NCBI GenBank assembly: GCA_003116975.1
Contig: BGKB01000003.1
Span: forward strand, 558,001 to 622,000
From: Aurantiochytrium sp. KH105
Lineage: Eukaryota; Sar; Bigyra; Thraustochytrida; Thraustochytriidae
Length of the DNA: 64,000 bases
Reading direction: 5' to 3'
Under the pieces are notes generated by a model, which saw only the letters and a program-made list of their open reading frames with translations, was not told the origin of the DNA and did not search any database. This document shows, piece by piece, positions 9,769-20,225 of the stretch. The translations under genes and the position numbers were made by a program. How positions within the stretch are numbered: the first letter of the stretch is position 1; every line of letters begins with the position of its first letter.

Positions 9769-11370
9769 TTAGCAGCTGTCGGAAGGCATGTTCGCTGCGC
9801 AAGATCCGCACGAGCTCGAATCGACGCAGTCGTGGCCCCAGTCCATTGTGTCCATGTAGCATGCCAAGAGAGGATTCTGCATGTTCTCGCCATTGTCGCG
9901 CGAATTGCGGCGTGGGTTATCGCGCTCCCAGCCAGACCCGCACATGAGCGTCCCCGTGGAACCGTCCGCAAGTGTAGCGTGGCCAGTGTTCGGGTGCATA
10001 ATGCCGACGGCATGGCCGAGCTCATGGGCCAAATGCGTCTCGTCCACACCACAGCTAACCATTTCATCGGATGTGATGATCTTGGCGCTTGCAGTGCCAC
10101 TCCCCCAGCAGGCGCCACCACCATGCAGGCTCGAGGGCGAGAATTTTGGCACGAAAAACACTTCTACACAGCTCGGATCGTTGACCTCGCTGCGCAGGGA
10201 GGCCTCCTCGCTTTCCGTGACAACAGCATACTTGCCGCTGTTGTCGTTGATGGTCACCCAATCTTTCCAGTAAAAGCTCAGATCGACCTTGCCCCACTGC
10301 AGATTGGCGCCCGGGCGCCCAAAGTTGAGACCCGCGCCAGAATACGTGTACGTGTATGAGCCACCAATACAGAGACCAAGGAAGTCCCACCCACTGCACG
10401 AGCGTTGACGAATGCGCACGGGCTGAACGCAAAGCTGATAATTCTCCTCCTGGAGCGGAAAAGGCCAAATAATTACGGGCGGGACCGGCCAAAGCGGGTC
10501 GTACCGCGTCCAAATACCAGTGAGATCCATAAGCTCCAAGGAGCTTGGAACACCGTCCTCTTTGAGCAGAGCAGCAACCGATTGATGCGGGTTGACAACC
10601 TCGATCCGCGCGGAACCAGCGAAGCGCACCTTGGCCATACGCGAAAGGTCGTTCTCGTCCTTGAGCATGGCTTGTACGTCGTCGTTTCCTTCGGTGTTGT
10701 CAAAGGCAACCTCAACGATGGCCTCCGTCATTTCGCTCGCGAAGACGCCATCCTCCAGCTTGGTGGGCTCAACAACGTCGTCGACTTTCGGGCTGTGCAG
10801 GAAGCCACGCACCTTAATGAAACATTGCTTGTCGTCGCACTCTGGCACCGGGGTCTCCTTTCCGCTCGGAGTCGAAGCGAAACTCCATTCGCCGGGCGAG
10901 CCGTCAAGGTTGAATCCGAGACCAGTGAGAGAAAGTCTGCCCACGCCATCGGGTCCGAGGTTGAGGTTAAGGCCACCTCCTGTCATGATCAGGCGGGGCT
11001 TCAGGTTGGTTTCATGCTCCGCGACCATCTCGAGAAGACGCTTCTCGGTCATGGTCTCGTCCTTTTTCACAAAGCAGCAGCCGCAGCCCGAGGAAGCGCT
11101 CGCATCGAGTCCGCAGAACTCTTGATGGGGCGCGATCCAGCGATACTCGGACCCCGTGCGAAGGCACTCGTCCTTGGGGAGGCATTTGCCTCCAAGCTTT
11201 TCGCAACGAGGCTGAAGTTCGCACGTCTCCTTTTCTTCTTCGCCGGTTTCGGTTGTAGATTCTTCAAGACCACGAAAGCTCGGCGAGGAGAGCTTTTCGG
11301 CACTTGTTGACGTACTTGCCACAAGGAGCACAACGGCGAGCGACACGAGGGCGCTCTTGGCCGTCTTCAT
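9769..11370 (-). CDS. Secreted Cys-rich zinc metalloprotease (metzincin type)
   Basis: The protein has 533 residues starting at the ATG at 11370. A signal peptide is clear (MKTAKSALVSLAVVLLVAST...SA). A Cys-rich segment follows at about 48-98 (CELQPRCEKLGGKC ... GCGCC). The catalytic metzincin motif HExxHxxGxxH is intact as HELGHAVGIMH, with zinc ligands H449, H453 and H459. A Cys-containing C-terminus follows (DCVDSSSCGSC). The position of the zinc motif late in the chain suggests a long propeptide or N-terminal domain of about 350 residues. By family it is an extracellular endopeptidase, plausible in an osmotrophic protist. I cannot assign an exact subfamily (M10, M12 or an M8-like group) because the Met-turn region is not clear to me. 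It is convergent with the GARP gene, with about 250 bases between stops. Confidence 0.85.
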   Translation of the reverse strand: MKTAKSALVSLAVVLLVASTSTSAEKLSSPSFRGLEESTTETGEEEKETCELQPRCEKLGGKCLPKDECLRTGSEYRWIAPHQEFCGLDASASSGCGCCFVKKDETMTEKRLLEMVAEHETNLKPRLIMTGGGLNLNLGPDGVGRLSLTGLGFNLDGSPGEWSFASTPSGKETPVPECDDKQCFIKVRGFLHSPKVDDVVEPTKLEDGVFASEMTEAIVEVAFDNTEGNDDVQAMLKDENDLSRMAKVRFAGSARIEVVNPHQSVAALLKEDGVPSSLELMDLTGIWTRYDPLWPVPPVIIWPFPLQEENYQLCVQPVRIRQRSCSGWDFLGLCIGGSYTYTYSGAGLNFGRPGANLQWGKVDLSFYWKDWVTINDNSGKYAVVTESEEASLRSEVNDPSCVEVFFVPKFSPSSLHGGGACWGSGTASAKIITSDEMVSCGVDETHLAHELGHAVGIMHPNTGHATLADGSTGTLMCGSGWERDNPRRNSRDNGENMQNPLLACYMDTMDWGHDCVDSSSCGSCAANMPSDSC

Positions 11371-12658
11371 CTTGCCGGGCTCAGTAATTCCTCGTCAACG
11401 ACGATTTCGAGGATCGCGAGGGATCGCACAATCAATTTTGCTTCTTGTTGACGTTTTGGATGTCTTGGCTTTGGATTTGAGTTGCAGGTTTGCTTTCGAT
11501 AGGTTTTCGCGCTCAGATTGATCTTCTTCATCATACTTTAGTGACGCGTAGAGAAGACCAAAAGCGGAGTCTCGTCGCAACATCTGCCCTTATCACTTCA
11601 CTTGCCTCATCTTGTAATACCTTCCCGCACCCACACGATCCGCTATCTTTCCCTCTGTCAAACCACTCTCTCAGAGCCGCTACCGCCCGCCAGCTCACTC
11701 GTGGCCGGCCACTGAGAGTAAATGATGCGTCCGCCGGGGCCATCCTGCCCCAGCGAGCGTGCCCGCTGGCTTTTTACCTTCTCAAATTTAGAATGATGGC
11801 CGCGGGGCTGACTCCTTTTCCACCGCGGAGAACGCGCGCACGCGCGCGCAAGAGGGGTCGGCCTTCGCGGCTGTCCGTCGTCGCTCACGCTGGCTCGATG
11901 TGCGGACCCGTCTGTGCGTCTCAGGCCCGATGCGTGCGTGCATCCCTTTCAACTACGATCGTTTGCACATCTCCGGCGGCCGTGTCGAGACGAGTCCCAA
12001 GTCGCCCCACAGTTGCTGTGCCCGGCTCGCTGTCGACTTCGTGTCACTATACCCGCCGATTACCGGCGCTTCTAGCTGGCCCTGAGAAAGTAAGAAAGAA
12101 GGGAAGGGAACTTGGAGGCCTCCAGGCTTGCGCGAGGCTGGGGCGATGGGAGCAAGATCGCCGACACCCGGCGGCGTTCGCCGAGCCAGCGGCACGGGGT
12201 GAAATTCTCCCGCGAGCGAGCTCCCAAGCTGGCAACGACCGTCCCCACCCACCCCACCCACCCCACCCGTCCAACTTCCCTCCTTCTCGCGCACCTCTCC
12301 GGTTTTGTAGTTGACAGAAGCCAGCGCCGACGCAACTGGCTGGTTCGAATGGCCGAGGCGGCCGAAGTCGTCCCCCGCACTGGGCCGTATACGTACGCGG
12401 AGCAGAGCGAAGTGAATTCTAGCCTGGCAGCTGCACAGCGCCGCTGGAGCACATGCGTTGTTCTCATCAAAGAGATGGTGGTGCGAAGATTCGAAGATCC
12501 TGTGCTCGCTCTTTGCTTCGACTTGAAAAAGTGCAGATACCAAGCAAAAGAGCCGAAACAGGGGACCTCATCGCGAGGAAGAATCTCGAAAGATTGGCCA
12601 AGTTTACACAGAAATTGCAAGGACTTTACGAATCTACACTATAGTAACCTACTTGCAA
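11371..12658. other. Intergenic region upstream of the protease gene
   Basis: This is the leader/promoter side of the protease and the 3' side of the next minus-strand gene. It is GC-rich from 11750 to 12400, with a CCCACCCCACCC-type run near 12243-12270. A plus frame from 12349 to 12780 (143 codons) overlaps the 3' end of the transporter on the other strand. It has no recognised domain and is not called. Confidence 0.5.
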
Positions 12659-13921
12659 TTAGTCCAATTTGGACCGTGAACGGGAGGTACGCGACATTGG
12701 CCGTGTGCCATCGCCGTTGTTCTTGGAGGGCAACAAGCCTTGAGCGGCTTGTTGCACATCATCTAGCCAATCGCGAATAAGCGATAAATCCAGTGTCTTG
12801 AGACTGGGAAAGTGGTCGTCCAGATGGCCCTGCAGGCTACGCAACGCGTCGGCCGACTCGTCCATAAAGGCCTCAATACGCGCACGTTGCGGCGGCGGGC
12901 TCCCATATAGAGCAACGGCGCAGGCCACGAGAGCAGCGCCAATGATAAAGGCTGCTCCAGGGCGAAAGTCGAAAAGAATAACCGACGCGAGAGACGAGAT
13001 GATCATCGAAATAGCAGTGGCAAAGGTCTTGGCCATGTTGCTTGTGTAGCGAAGAACAGCGCCAATAAGGAGACCGCCGCAAGCCTGAAGTAGAATCACG
13101 AACCAAACGAGGCCGGTAAAACCGTGGAAGAAACCTTGCGAGCGAATCGAGGCACCGTCCTTGTGCAGTGTCATGGCAATGCCTAGAATCGACGAAAAGC
13201 CCGCCAGCGTGAGGTTCTTAAACCACAACGAGGAAGCCACCCGACCCAGGCCGGTTGAGTCCCCTGTGCTCTTGAACAGCTTTTCTGTGTACGTGCCCGC
13301 AACAGAGGAAAGGACCGCGGCGGCCAAGGTGGCGCTAATGCCCACGGTGGTGTGCAAGGCACTGGGGGTTTCGTCACGGTCAGCCGGCGAAGGTTGCGGT
13401 TTAGATGTTGATAGAGCTACGAGGCAGACGCCCGAAAAAAGCAGACCGATGGCTACCTTGGCGACAGCGTCGATGCGTCTTCCTAACATAATGTTTGCAG
13501 CAAAGGCAGCAAACACCACCTTCAGCTGGTAGACGACCTGAAAGACGGCCGCATCGAGGTGGCCGAGCGCGAAAAAGGTCAGGTTGTTCTGCACGAGGTA
13601 GAGCAGCGAGGGCACAGCCAGGAGCAAGACCTCCTTGTTCCCGCTGGCGGCAAGCAGCTCGGCTCCCACGCGTTCAGGGTGTTTTGGGTTTTCCGCGAGC
13701 AAGGCGGCCAGCGAGAGAGCAAACTTGACGATCTCTGTCGTGACGACGACGGCGCTCGTGGAGAAGGGCGTCGATGCGCGCCGTCGGGCCAGGGCCATGA
13801 AAACGACCACCAAGGTGTTCTGCGCCACGAGACTCGCCAAAATGAGCGCGCTGCTGACGGCGCCCGTGCCGCCAGGGCCGCTCGCGCGGCGCGGCCCGCG
13901 CAGGTCCGCCTCGCTGGCCAT
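12659..13921 (-). CDS. SLC35A-family nucleotide-sugar transporter
   Basis: The protein has 420 residues in a membrane layout of about ten hydrophobic segments between residues 20 and 345, with a cytosolic-looking C-tail of about 75 residues rich in Ser, Arg and Lys. The family signature is visible in PSLLYLVQNNLTFFALGHLDA followed by VYQLKVVFAAF. The late helix motif RYTSNMAKTFATAISMII corresponds to the conserved ADN.LKGFATS region of CMP-sialate/UDP-galactose/UDP-GlcNAc carriers. By family it exchanges a nucleotide sugar for the nucleoside monophosphate across the Golgi or ER membrane. The exact sugar cannot be told from sequence. The start is the first ATG after the leader shared with the divergent phosphatase gene. 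Confidence 0.9.
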   Translation of the reverse strand: MASEADLRGPRRASGPGGTGAVSSALILASLVAQNTLVVVFMALARRRASTPFSTSAVVVTTEIVKFALSLAALLAENPKHPERVGAELLAASGNKEVLLLAVPSLLYLVQNNLTFFALGHLDAAVFQVVYQLKVVFAAFAANIMLGRRIDAVAKVAIGLLFSGVCLVALSTSKPQPSPADRDETPSALHTTVGISATLAAAVLSSVAGTYTEKLFKSTGDSTGLGRVASSLWFKNLTLAGFSSILGIAMTLHKDGASIRSQGFFHGFTGLVWFVILLQACGGLLIGAVLRYTSNMAKTFATAISMIISSLASVILFDFRPGAAFIIGAALVACAVALYGSPPPQRARIEAFMDESADALRSLQGHLDDHFPSLKTLDLSLIRDWLDDVQQAAQGLLPSKNNGDGTRPMSRTSRSRSKLD

Positions 13922-14190
13922 CCTCAGCTGCCCTCTCCCGAGCTCTCGTGACGCTCTTCACCTAAAAGTAGTTCTGTCGCGGTGCATCCCGCCGCCGCTC
14001 CGGCTCTGTCTCTAAAGCAAATAACAGTGCGTGAGCCAGCACGTGAATGAACGAATGAATGAATGAAATGAATGAATGAATGAATGAATGAATGAATGAA
14101 TGAATGAATGAATGAGTGCCACGAATGGAATTCCAGCAGGCCTAAATAGCCTGGTACTAGTGCGTGCGAGGCGTCCTTCCCGGGGGCCCG
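13922..14190. promoter_or_regulatory. Shared divergent promoter region with an AATG tract
   Basis: Only 269 bases separate the start codons of the transporter (minus) and the phosphatase (plus), so their promoters must share or abut here. The centre is the AATG tract listed separately. No TATA box was evident. Confidence 0.55.
14044..14115. repeat. AATG tetranucleotide microsatellite
   Basis: About 17 units of AATG with one interruption (GAAATG) and a few variants (AACG) lie midway between two divergent start codons. Confidence 0.95.
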
Positions 14191-14234
14191 ATGCCGGCGC
14201 GCGCGCAGGGGCGAGGGGCGTCGGCCCTTGGTCT

Positions 14235-14268
<34 letters not shown>

Positions 14269-15768
14269 ACCCTCGCTTCCGCGGCGCCGCCTGCCGCTTC
14301 CGGGTCCGCAGGCGTGCAATGGGCCTGGATCGGCGGCCTCGAGGACTCGGGTGCCGTGCTCAAGGCGAGGCTCGCCGGCGACGCCAAGGGCGGCCGCGCG
14401 GAGGTGCGCTGGGCCCAGGGTTATGATGGGGAGACGGAGGAAGCCGCAGATCAAGTCGCAGTCTTTGACGCTACGCATGTCGGGCCATTTGGCATGGCGG
14501 AGATCCTGCTTCACGGTCTGCCGGCCGCGACGCGGTTCGAGTATAGCGTCCAGGCCACCGGAGCTGATGGGGCCGTGGTCGGGAAAAAGGCGCGAGGCAG
14601 ATTCCGTACAACCGCAGCAAAGGGGACGCCCATGGATTTTGCGTTTGGTTTCGCGTCGTGCGCAGACAACCACTCTAATGCAATCATCTTTGATGTGATT
14701 CGCGAACACGATCCGCTCTTTTTCATGCACATGGGGGATCTTCATTACGGAAATGTAGACAGGAACGAGGGCGCGCTCTTTCATGCCATGTATGATCAAG
14801 TCATGTCAAATCCGCGCCAGGCGCGGTTTTTTCGCGATGTCCCGCTCGCCTACATGTTTGACGACCACGATTTTGGTCCAAACAACAGTGACGAGAGCTC
14901 GCCCGGTCGCGAAGCATCAATTGCAGCTTTTCTCGAGGCCGTGCCAACGTACCCGCTTGCGGCGTACGATAAAGGTCCGCAGCACTCGCGACGCGCAGAT
15001 GGCAAGCTCCCAAGCGTGTATTTTGCCTTTACGTTGGGCCGCATCCGTTTTCTCGTGACGGACACGAGCTCCTCGAAGCGGGGCCGCGAGACTGCACTCG
15101 GAGAGGAACAGCTTGACTGGTTTCTTCGATCTCTTCGGGAAGCGGCACAAGACTCGCGTGTGGGTCAAATTATATGGGTGAGCACGATGCCGTGGGTCAC
15201 GATACATGACAAGTGGGCTGTCTTCACAAACGATCGTAAGCGTATTGTAGAAACGATTGAGGAGCTGGGGCTTCAGAGAAAGCTGGTACAGCTCGCAGGA
15301 GACGCCCACATGCTTGCGTTGGACGATGGCGAGCACGTGGCAGGCGGTTTTCCAGTCTTTCAGGCTGCAGCTCTCGATGCCAAACCTACTTGTAAAGGCG
15401 GACCATATTCTCACGGAATTTATCCTGGCCGAGGCCAGTACGGCTGGCTCGAGGTTCGCGATAATGGCAAGCAGGTCTGTCTCACGATCCAAGGCAGACG
15501 TGTAGATCTGGACACAGGCCGTGAACAAACGCTGCTGCAATTCGACACCTGCGACTCGTCCAACAACAGTCCGCGCCGCACTTATTATCCGAGCCCGCCA
15601 TGGGTCGAGCGCATATGGAAGGTGGTCAAGAAAACATGCGTGCCCGAGTCCTACATGGTATACTTTGACAGCTTCACAGTATCCTTGCGCATGGTGTTTA
15701 CAGATTACGCACTGCCTGCCCTCTTGCTCATCCCTGTTGGTTTGTTCCTTCGACAACGCGCCACCTAG
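14191..15768 (+). CDS. PhoD-like metallophosphatase, secreted or membrane anchored
   Basis: The protein has 525 residues. I chose the ATG at 14191, which opens with a signal peptide (MPARAQGRGASALGLLAALA...); the in-frame GTG at 14164 is less likely. The metal-centre motifs of the PhoD/alkaline phosphatase D family are present: FGFASCADNHSN, MGDLHYGN (D183), FDDHDFGPNN (residues 224-227 DDHD) and the late GDAHM (D371, H373). A single hydrophobic helix near the C-terminus (YALPALLLIPVGLFLR) suggests a tail anchor, with the catalytic domain outside the cell or in a lumen. By family it hydrolyses phosphomonoesters or phosphodiesters using Fe/Ca centres. A role in phosphate scavenging is inference. 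It sits head-to-head with the nucleotide-sugar transporter. Confidence 0.88.
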
Positions 15769-16073
15769 CGACCGAGACAATTCCCTTCTTCACCCTCTTC
15801 TTCCGCGAAAGCTAACACACCGACTATGACTTTCTCGGAAAGAGACAAAGAAACATGAAAATAATCCTTCCACTCACGATTTTCACAACTTGATTTGAAT
15901 GCAAGAAATGGCAACGTCAATGAAGAGAAGCAGATATCTGCTCATGTCAACAATTGAAGAGGTCAAGGCAAAGCATGATTGCGTTATGTTGGACCCGTGC
16001 TAGAATGCTAAAAAGAAGGAATCCTCGCCGGTGAGAGAGGATGGATGAAAAGGTACACGGCGCGAAACGAAGC
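15769..16073. other. Short convergent spacer
   Basis: AT-richer DNA between the phosphatase stop and the stop of the minus-strand membrane protein. Nothing further seen. Confidence 0.6.
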
Positions 16074-18185
16074 TCACACGCTGTGCTCGTCGCCACCCTG
16101 GCCCCCTCCTCCGCCAGGAAATCCCCACGAGCTCTCAAGCAGAACCCGGTCGCTAAAGTCAAAGTCCTGAGAGAGCAGCATAGTGAGCGTCGCTGGTACA
16201 AAGGAATACGGAGCATTGAAAAACACAAAAAGCATAGCACCCACATCGGCAAGTACCTTGACACCCGAAAGCAAAAGCTGATTGCTGCCTTCCTCGAGCC
16301 AGACGGTCGAGCTTGCAATTTTCGAGGCCTCATGCAGACCGACAAGAATCATCGATCCAGTTGCCGCGACTCGTCCGTAGCGCATGGCCATGGCACGTTT
16401 CCAATTGTTCGAAGAAGCGCCAGTTCCAGGTACATATGCACTCTGTGATCCCATTTGGCTTGGAGGCGGGGGCGACGGGTGAGCGCCCGGTCCGGGGGCG
16501 CCCATGTGCGGCTGACCGCCATTCGGTGCGATGGTCTGCGGACTTGGCGCATGTTGCCCAGGACCAAAGCCCGCTTGCGGCGGCGCGGAACCGCCAAAGG
16601 CAGGACCTGCTCCAGGTGCGGGCCCTGGTCCTCCAGGGTATCCAGGAACGCTGTGAGCCGTGGGCGAAGGTGCATTGGGCCGCACATTATAGGAAGGAGC
16701 CCCGGGACCTCCAACGGAGGGTGGTGGCGCAGCCGCCGACGGCGGGACGACGACATTGGAAGGGGGAGGCTGCGCCACGGGCGTGCCTGTGCGGTACGCG
16801 TCAAGCCATGAGGGCGGAGGCCGCTCTGTAATCGTTGCTGGATCCGAGACACCGCGTAGCGCCACGAGGGTACGTAAGGCGCCCCAGCAAAACCCAATAA
16901 TACCGGCTGCAATAATGGACATGAATGGGTCAAGGTATTCCTCTGACTTTTCGAGACGGCGAATGAACTGCATCCATCCCGATTTCCTTACCTCTTCGAA
17001 GCTTGGGCGAACGCGCTGCATGTACATCCAGTCCAGATTAGGGACGGTGTCTGGGGCCTGTCGTTGCGTGTCGGGAATGTTCTTGAAGATTTCGAGTCCA
17101 AGATCGAGCGTGGGCGCAGTGAGCAGCACCTCCTCCCAGTCGCGATCCTGCAGCCTGCTATAGAGATCGTGCGTGCCGAGACCGCGCGCGAGCGCAGTAA
17201 AGGTGGGAACAAGTTTAGGAGCAATTTCCGGATGCATCCGAATGAGTTTCTCCGCGAGACGCGCAAGTGCGAATCCAAGGTCTTGGTACCATATTTCCAA
17301 TCGAATGCTGTCGGCATGAGAAATCCTGTCCGCTCCTGAGCCACGGTGCCCGCCGCTTCCACCTACGCGAAAAGAGCCTTGAACCTGAAAGGATCCAGGT
17401 CCGGTGCCCATAATCGATGCACGCAAATCTTTACGACCGCTCTCCACGAGCGACGCAAGCTTGTTAAGCACCGGGACAAGGGCTTCTACGTGTGAGTCAA
17501 GGGCGGATACAGAAGCTTCCTTGTTGTAGCGGCGCTCCTCGACGTCCATGTCCGCGAGCGAACCGATGCTGCGGACGAGGACATCGAGCGCCGAGACTGG
17601 ATCGCCACAATCGAGACAGATAGATTCGTGCCACTGCGTGAGCGCCGTGACCAGAGCGTCGACGAGCTCAGAATCTTGTAAAACCTTTTTGGCCACGCGG
17701 CGCTGCGAGACGAGATCGCAGAGCAAGTTCGCCGAAGGATCAACAATGGAGGGTTCCTCGGAACGAAGTCCCGAGAGGATGGCCTTGTGTAGGACATTTT
17801 CTCGGAGTAGAATGGGCGCTGCATTGAGAAAATAAGAGTAGGTTTTGCCGTGGTTGATGCGAAGGCTGTCATGGAGGTCGTGCAGCGCCTCCTCGGTGCG
17901 CTGAAGGCCCCAGGCCTCGGTTTCGGCCTTGCGAACCCACTCGGCTGCCTCGCCATCAGTGTCAGCAAGGTCCAGAGCGTGCTCAACGAATTGCGAGCCG
18001 GCCATGAAGACCACGAAGAACCCGAGAGCGAGCGAAGGCCGCGGCGGGAAGTCGACCTGGCGATAAAAGGCGAGACCGCGTTTCGCTTGGCGGAGGGGCT
18101 GTGCTTGCGTTCCTCGGGCAAACGCACGAAGAGGGCCAGGGCCTGCTCGTGTGAGCAGCATACTCCTCGCTAGAGGCGCCCTCAT
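16074..18185 (-). CDS. Orphan membrane protein, probably mitochondrial
   Basis: The protein has 703 residues from the ATG at 18185. The same frame stays open to 19355, but that part is antisense to U2AF35 and GC-biased, so I reject it. The N-terminus is Arg/Ala/Leu-rich without acidic residues (MRAPLARSMLLTRAGPGPLR), as in mitochondrial presequences. A hydrophobic segment follows (LALGFFVVFMAGSQF). Residues 80-430 are helical and look like an ARM/HEAT-like solenoid, which is only an impression. A hydrophobic helix (MSIIAAGIIGFCWGALRTLVAL) lies near 470. Next comes a Pro/Gly/Ala-rich linker of about 140 residues, and then two hydrophobic segments near the C-terminus (ATGSMILVGLHEA and VGAMLFVFFNAPYSFVP). 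The tail is GFPGGGGGQGGDEHSV. I do not recognise the family. It is head-to-head with U2AF35. Confidence 0.75.
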   Translation of the reverse strand: MRAPLARSMLLTRAGPGPLRAFARGTQAQPLRQAKRGLAFYRQVDFPPRPSLALGFFVVFMAGSQFVEHALDLADTDGEAAEWVRKAETEAWGLQRTEEALHDLHDSLRINHGKTYSYFLNAAPILLRENVLHKAILSGLRSEEPSIVDPSANLLCDLVSQRRVAKKVLQDSELVDALVTALTQWHESICLDCGDPVSALDVLVRSIGSLADMDVEERRYNKEASVSALDSHVEALVPVLNKLASLVESGRKDLRASIMGTGPGSFQVQGSFRVGGSGGHRGSGADRISHADSIRLEIWYQDLGFALARLAEKLIRMHPEIAPKLVPTFTALARGLGTHDLYSRLQDRDWEEVLLTAPTLDLGLEIFKNIPDTQRQAPDTVPNLDWMYMQRVRPSFEEVRKSGWMQFIRRLEKSEEYLDPFMSIIAAGIIGFCWGALRTLVALRGVSDPATITERPPPSWLDAYRTGTPVAQPPPSNVVVPPSAAAPPPSVGGPGAPSYNVRPNAPSPTAHSVPGYPGGPGPAPGAGPAFGGSAPPQAGFGPGQHAPSPQTIAPNGGQPHMGAPGPGAHPSPPPPSQMGSQSAYVPGTGASSNNWKRAMAMRYGRVAATGSMILVGLHEASKIASSTVWLEEGSNQLLLSGVKVLADVGAMLFVFFNAPYSFVPATLTMLLSQDFDFSDRVLLESSWGFPGGGGGQGGDEHSV

Positions 18186-18917
18186 CTTTCCTTTGGCCTG
18201 TACAGCTCGTCGTGGACCGAGCTCGACGGCTTCGAGCGTCTGGGCTTCGCGAGCCCTGAGGCTCGTTCTCGCGCGCCGACGAGGAGACGATCGACGGATA
18301 AGATAAGACAAGTGAAACGCGCGGCCCCTTCGGCACAGCAAGGTACGGCAGAGCACGGTACGGCGTGGCCCAGCGCTGCACGGCGCGGCGCGGCGCGGCG
18401 CGGCACGTCGGCCCAAGTTGCGCGTTTGCCTTCGCCTAAAACTCGCTCGGCTTGAGGTTTGAAACAATGGTTTGAAAAAGGCCTCGACACGAGTCAGCCA
18501 AACCGTGGCCCGCGAAGGATCCGTCTCCCTCCGCCCGCCCGCTGCTGCGTCGCGACGCAAACACGGACCCCGCGGCGCTCGCGCGGCTTCCTCTGCACCG
18601 CACGCCGCCGGGCCGCGCGTGCCGCGCCCCGCCCTGCCCGCGCTGCCGGCCCGAGCGCGCGAGCGAGCGAGCGAGCGAGCTACGAGAGACGCGGCCTCGC
18701 CAAGTGTTGATTGATCAAACAATCGATTCCAAGCCGTCGTTCCAAGCCAAGGCGAAGGAGGGCGAGACAGACCTGCAAAGCGCGCGCGAGCTCGCGTGTC
18801 CAGCGGCGCGGCGGAAGACGCGGGCGGCGGCGGCGGCGGCGGCGCGCGAGAGCGCGAGGCCGCTCTTCGTTCGTTCTCGGCGAGCGGAGGCAGAAGGGGT
18901 CGAGAGAATTGGAGAAG
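18186..18917. other. Divergent GC-rich leader region (orphan membrane protein / U2AF35)
   Basis: Very GC-rich shared upstream region, with GGCGCGGCGC runs near 18385 and a GAGC tetranucleotide run near 18660-18680. No gene is called. It is the putative bidirectional promoter of both flanking genes. Confidence 0.55.
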
Positions 18918-19805
18918 ATGAGCTACGGGCGCGGCGGCAGCGAGTGGCGGCGCGAGGAGAGCTACTCGCGCGGGGACTACGGCGACCGCAGAGGCGGCTA
19001 TGGGTCCAGGCACGGGCACGGCGGGGCGCGAGGCTTGGCGCGCATCTATGGAACGGAGCAGGATCGCCATAACTGCACGTTCTACATCAAGATGGGCGTG
19101 TGCAGGCATGGCGACAAGTGCGACCGCGCGCACAACAAGCCGGCCTTCAGCCAGACGGTGATGATCCCGGGCATGTATCCCAACCCGTTGGCAGCAAAGG
19201 TTGCGGAGCGAAAGGACGGTTCGCTGATCCCTAAACGAGCCTCGTCCGCGGAGCGCGACCCGAACTTTGAAGAGTTCTATGTGGATATGTTCGAAGAGGT
19301 CAGCAAGGCGGGTGAAGTGGACGACATTGTTGTCTGCGACAATTTGTGCGACCATATGATGGGCAACGTGTACATTAAGTTTTTCGACGAGGAGGATGCC
19401 GACAAGTGTCTCAAGCTCGTCTCAGGGAGATACTACCAGGGCAAACGGTTGGACGCAGAGTTCGTGCCTGTGACCGATTTTTCACTCTCTCGCTGCCGTC
19501 AGTACGACCGTCGCGAGTGCGATCGTGGCGGTGCGTGCAGCTACATGCACGTTAAACCCCTTGACCGTCGTTTGAAAGATGATCTTTTTGAAGATCAGCC
19601 GTACAAGGGTCAACGAAGTGCCGAGCTGCGCAGGCGGCGATCGTCGAGCCGGTCGCCAAGTCCAGCATACCGCTCTCGACGCCGAGGCAGGTCACGGTCA
19701 CGTTCGTATGAGCGTGACTCGCGATCATATGGTGGCCGAAGCTCGGTCAGGTCGCGGTCACCGCCGCCTCGAGAGCGGCGTCATGGGGGCCATGATCGTC
19801 GATAA
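18918..19805 (+). CDS. U2AF1: U2AF35 splicing factor (U2 snRNP auxiliary factor small subunit)
   Basis: The protein has 295 residues. The first CCCH zinc finger is at about 53-73 (NCTFYIKMGVCRHGDKCDRAH reads like the canonical finger). A UHM/RRM-like domain spans about 88-190, including EEFYVDMFEEVSKAGEV and GNVYIKFFDEEDADKC. The second CCCH finger is at about 193-212 (CRQYDRRECDRGGACSYMH). The C-terminal RS domain (230-295) has SRSRS and Arg-Ser blocks. In the family it contacts the AG at 3' splice sites and pairs with U2AF65. The ATG at 18918 directly precedes the Gly/Tyr-rich start MSYGRGG; the longer frame upstream is leader. Its presence fits the GT-AG intron seen in the neighbouring alpha-tubulin gene. 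Length and domain order are typical. Confidence 0.96.
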   Translation: MSYGRGGSEWRREESYSRGDYGDRRGGYGSRHGHGGARGLARIYGTEQDRHNCTFYIKMGVCRHGDKCDRAHNKPAFSQTVMIPGMYPNPLAAKVAERKDGSLIPKRASSAERDPNFEEFYVDMFEEVSKAGEVDDIVVCDNLCDHMMGNVYIKFFDEEDADKCLKLVSGRYYQGKRLDAEFVPVTDFSLSRCRQYDRRECDRGGACSYMHVKPLDRRLKDDLFEDQPYKGQRSAELRRRRSSSRSPSPAYRSRRRGRSRSRSYERDSRSYGGRSSVRSRSPPPRERRHGGHDRR

Positions 19806-20225
19806 ATAACTTGAGAGTTTATGCACGTCTTCCGTGGGTCTATAAGTAATATTGCCTTTTGAGGTACCAATTGGCGTCAATCAAATCAACTTGCGAAGCA
19901 AGCCCAAGGTAGTAGTAGTAGCAAGTAAAACGAGCAAGTATGATATAAGGGAAAAAGAGAAGATGTGTGAGTAAACAACTTAGAGCATCAGCAGCAAAAG
20001 AGTAGGATTAGGTTCGTCGCATACAAGCGCGCTCGTGCGCCTGTTGGCAACAAAAAAGAGAGGGAAGAGTAAACAGGTGGCAAGAGGCAAAAAGGAGGAG
20101 CAGACAGCACTCGAGCAATTTTGTGTGAAGGTACAGAGCGCGCGTTCCCATTACCTTTCTGTTTGTTTTTGTTTGGTTTGGTTGTTTTATCCTCTGCCTC
20201 CCGCTTCATCGCGAGACGTGCGCGC
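19806..20225. other. Convergent spacer between U2AF35 and alpha-tubulin
   Basis: AT-richer 3' flanks of two convergent genes, with a short TAG repeat near 19911. No gene seen. Confidence 0.6.

Noticed and set aside
12349-12780. 143-codon plus-strand frame beginning MAEAAEVVPRTG
   Set aside because: It overlaps the 3' end of the transporter on the other strand and has no recognisable domain.
18186-19355. N-terminal extension of the mitochondrial-type membrane protein
   Set aside because: It runs antisense through U2AF35 coding sequence and GC-repeat leader; the ATG at 18185 starts a convincing presequence.
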